Source: Acidobacteriaceae bacterium
GTDB lineage: Bacteria > Acidobacteriota > Terriglobia > Terriglobales > Acidobacteriaceae
Direction: 5' to 3'
DNA length: 6,624 bases
Assembly: GCA_030044455.1 (NCBI GenBank)
Contig: JASHVU010000660.1
Span: 1 to 6,624, forward strand
Shown here: in pieces, positions 5,596 to 6,624 of the stretch
How the letters are laid out: every line of letters begins with the position of its first letter
Position numbering within the stretch: the first letter of the stretch is position 1
Made by a program: the position numbers and the translations under genes
The notes under the pieces: model-generated
Seen by the model: the letters and a program-made list of their open reading frames with translations, nothing else
What the model was told of the DNA's origin: nothing
The model's database searches: none

Positions 5596-6624
5596 TCAGT
5601 ACTGCAAGCGAAGGCTGAATTCAAGCTGGCGCGGACCGAAGTCCTGGCTTTGCCCGTAACCCTGTCCGCCCGAAGTGATGGTTCCGGCGCTTTCGATATT
5701 GCCACCGGGGTTTCCCGAAGCGATATGGTTAAACACGTTGAAGGCGTCCATACGGAATTTGCCGGAGACGCGCTCCCACAACGTGAACTGCTTGGTAATA
5801 GCCATGTCTGTGCCAAAGAACCTTGGCCCGCGCAAAGTGTTTTGGCCTACGTTGCCGAAATTGTCGGTTCCGGGACAATAAAAGACGCCTGTGATGCCGC
5901 CGTTTGCTGACCCGCAGGGGAGTTGGTATGTCTGATAGAAAGTGCGCACGCCGACTCCGCCGGAGGTGGGAGTAAAAGCGGACAGGTGGGTTTTGAGATG
6001 CTCCCCTTGGACAATGCCCGGATCGCAGGGTCCATTGGGAACGGCCGAGCCGCATTCACTGTAAGTGGCCGTGAACGGCAAGCCGCCCGCCCAGTTCGTG
6101 GCGTCGCTTATCTGCCAGCCACCCACCAGCTCGTCGGTGATGCCGTTGCCGCCAGTTAAGAACTGCTTGCCTTTGCCAAAGGGCAGATCGTAGCTGCCGT
6201 AGCCGATCAGTTGCTGGCGACGCACGTTGCTATCGCGCATATGGGCAACCGAGTGACTCCAGGTGTAGTAGTCTGAGGCCTCGTCGAAGGAACTGGCCCA
6301 CACGTAATTCGAGGTGAAGCTTATGCCCTTGTGGTACTGCTGGGCCAATGTGACCTGCAAGGCATCATACTCGGTGTTCTGATTGTCCCCGTTGTATTGA
6401 ATACCGGAGGTCCAACCGCACATGCCGGCGGTGAGATTGGCATCGCCATCGATCGCCCGAAGGCTGGTAAGCGAAACGTAGTTTGGATCGCGACAGGCTG
6501 CCAGCGACCCTCCGTAATAGCGTGTCAGGTATTTGCTGTTCGACGTCTGATTGTTCGGGAAGGGCGGCGCGGAGGGCGCAGAGGGATTGTAAGTTAATGT
6601 TTGCCCGTTAATGCTGAATTGCCC
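5596..6624 (-). CDS. Oar-like TonB-dependent outer-membrane receptor, C-terminal part
   Basis: The frame is open from the right edge (6624) to a stop at 5596, giving 342 residues of the C-terminal barrel; the start, any carboxypeptidase-regulatory-like domain and the plug lie outside the window. Features typical of acidobacterial Oar-like receptors are visible: a YDALQVTLAQQYHKGISFTS strand pair, VWASSFDEAS, YDLPFGKGKQFL, the NVGQNTLRGPRFFGTD motif, the MDAFNVFNH motif, and the final strand RQLEFSLRLQY. That strand ends in an aromatic residue, as expected of a BAM-recognised C-terminal beta signal. Six cysteines occur in loop-like regions. The family sits in the outer membrane and is usually thought to take up large ligands or export proteins; the substrate is not readable here. 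The ATG at 6423 is internal, since coding character continues above it. Confidence 0.92.
   Translation of the reverse strand, partial: GQFSINGQTLTYNPSAPSAPPFPNNQTSNSKYLTRYYGGSLAACRDPNYVSLTSLRAIDGDANLTAGMCGWTSGIQYNGDNQNTEYDALQVTLAQQYHKGISFTSNYVWASSFDEASDYYTWSHSVAHMRDSNVRRQQLIGYGSYDLPFGKGKQFLTGGNGITDELVGGWQISDATNWAGGLPFTATYSECGSAVPNGPCDPGIVQGEHLKTHLSAFTPTSGGVGVRTFYQTYQLPCGSANGGITGVFYCPGTDNFGNVGQNTLRGPRFFGTDMAITKQFTLWERVSGKFRMDAFNVFNHIASGNPGGNIESAGTITSGGQGYGQSQDFGPRQLEFSLRLQY

Noticed and set aside
5538..5816. Minus-strand frame of 92 codons across the receptor 3' end and the terminator
   Set aside because: It overlaps the strongly supported receptor frame and passes through the hairpin. The translation is Ser/Arg-rich without features.

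Overview
The window most resembles a chromosomal segment of an acidobacterium (Acidobacteriota, probably class Terriglobia). The assignment rests on three things: the moderately high GC content, an Oar-type TonB-dependent receptor, and a run of exported TPR proteins followed by a CRTAC1-type (FG-GAP/VCBS plus ASPIC/UnbV) protein, a mix that is common in that phylum. It is inferred from protein style, not from any marker gene.

Layout, left to right. Positions 1-192 hold no convincing intact gene. A short minus-strand reading frame there ends in residues that resemble the N-terminus of an IS200/IS605-type TnpA and may be a decayed fragment. A complete tRNA-Ser with anticodon CGA and encoded CCA lies at 193-284 on the plus strand. 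Short inverted repeats follow it, then a doubtful, strongly basic small ORF (340-564) that converges on the next gene.

Positions 549-5409 on the minus strand form a compact three-gene unit, read right to left: a 351-aa exported TPR protein, a 619-aa exported TPR protein, and a 642-aa seven-bladed-propeller CRTAC1-family protein. The gaps are 4 and 12 nt, so the genes are almost certainly co-transcribed. All three have export signals. The two TPR proteins look Sec-dependent, while the propeller protein carries a twin-arginine-like motif. The last gene starts at TTG behind an AAGGAG ribosome binding site.

Positions 5410-5595 are intergenic and include a strong hairpin with a cUUCGg loop on the minus strand, which probably ends the upstream transcript. 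From 5596 to the right edge, also on the minus strand, is the C-terminal part of an Oar-like TonB-dependent outer-membrane protein whose start lies outside the window.

Taken together, the minus-strand genes look like a cell-envelope module: an outer-membrane barrel, then two periplasmic or surface TPR scaffolds and a calcium-loop propeller protein. No substrate or enzymatic activity can be read from the sequence, and the functional link between the receptor and the three-gene unit is inference from position.
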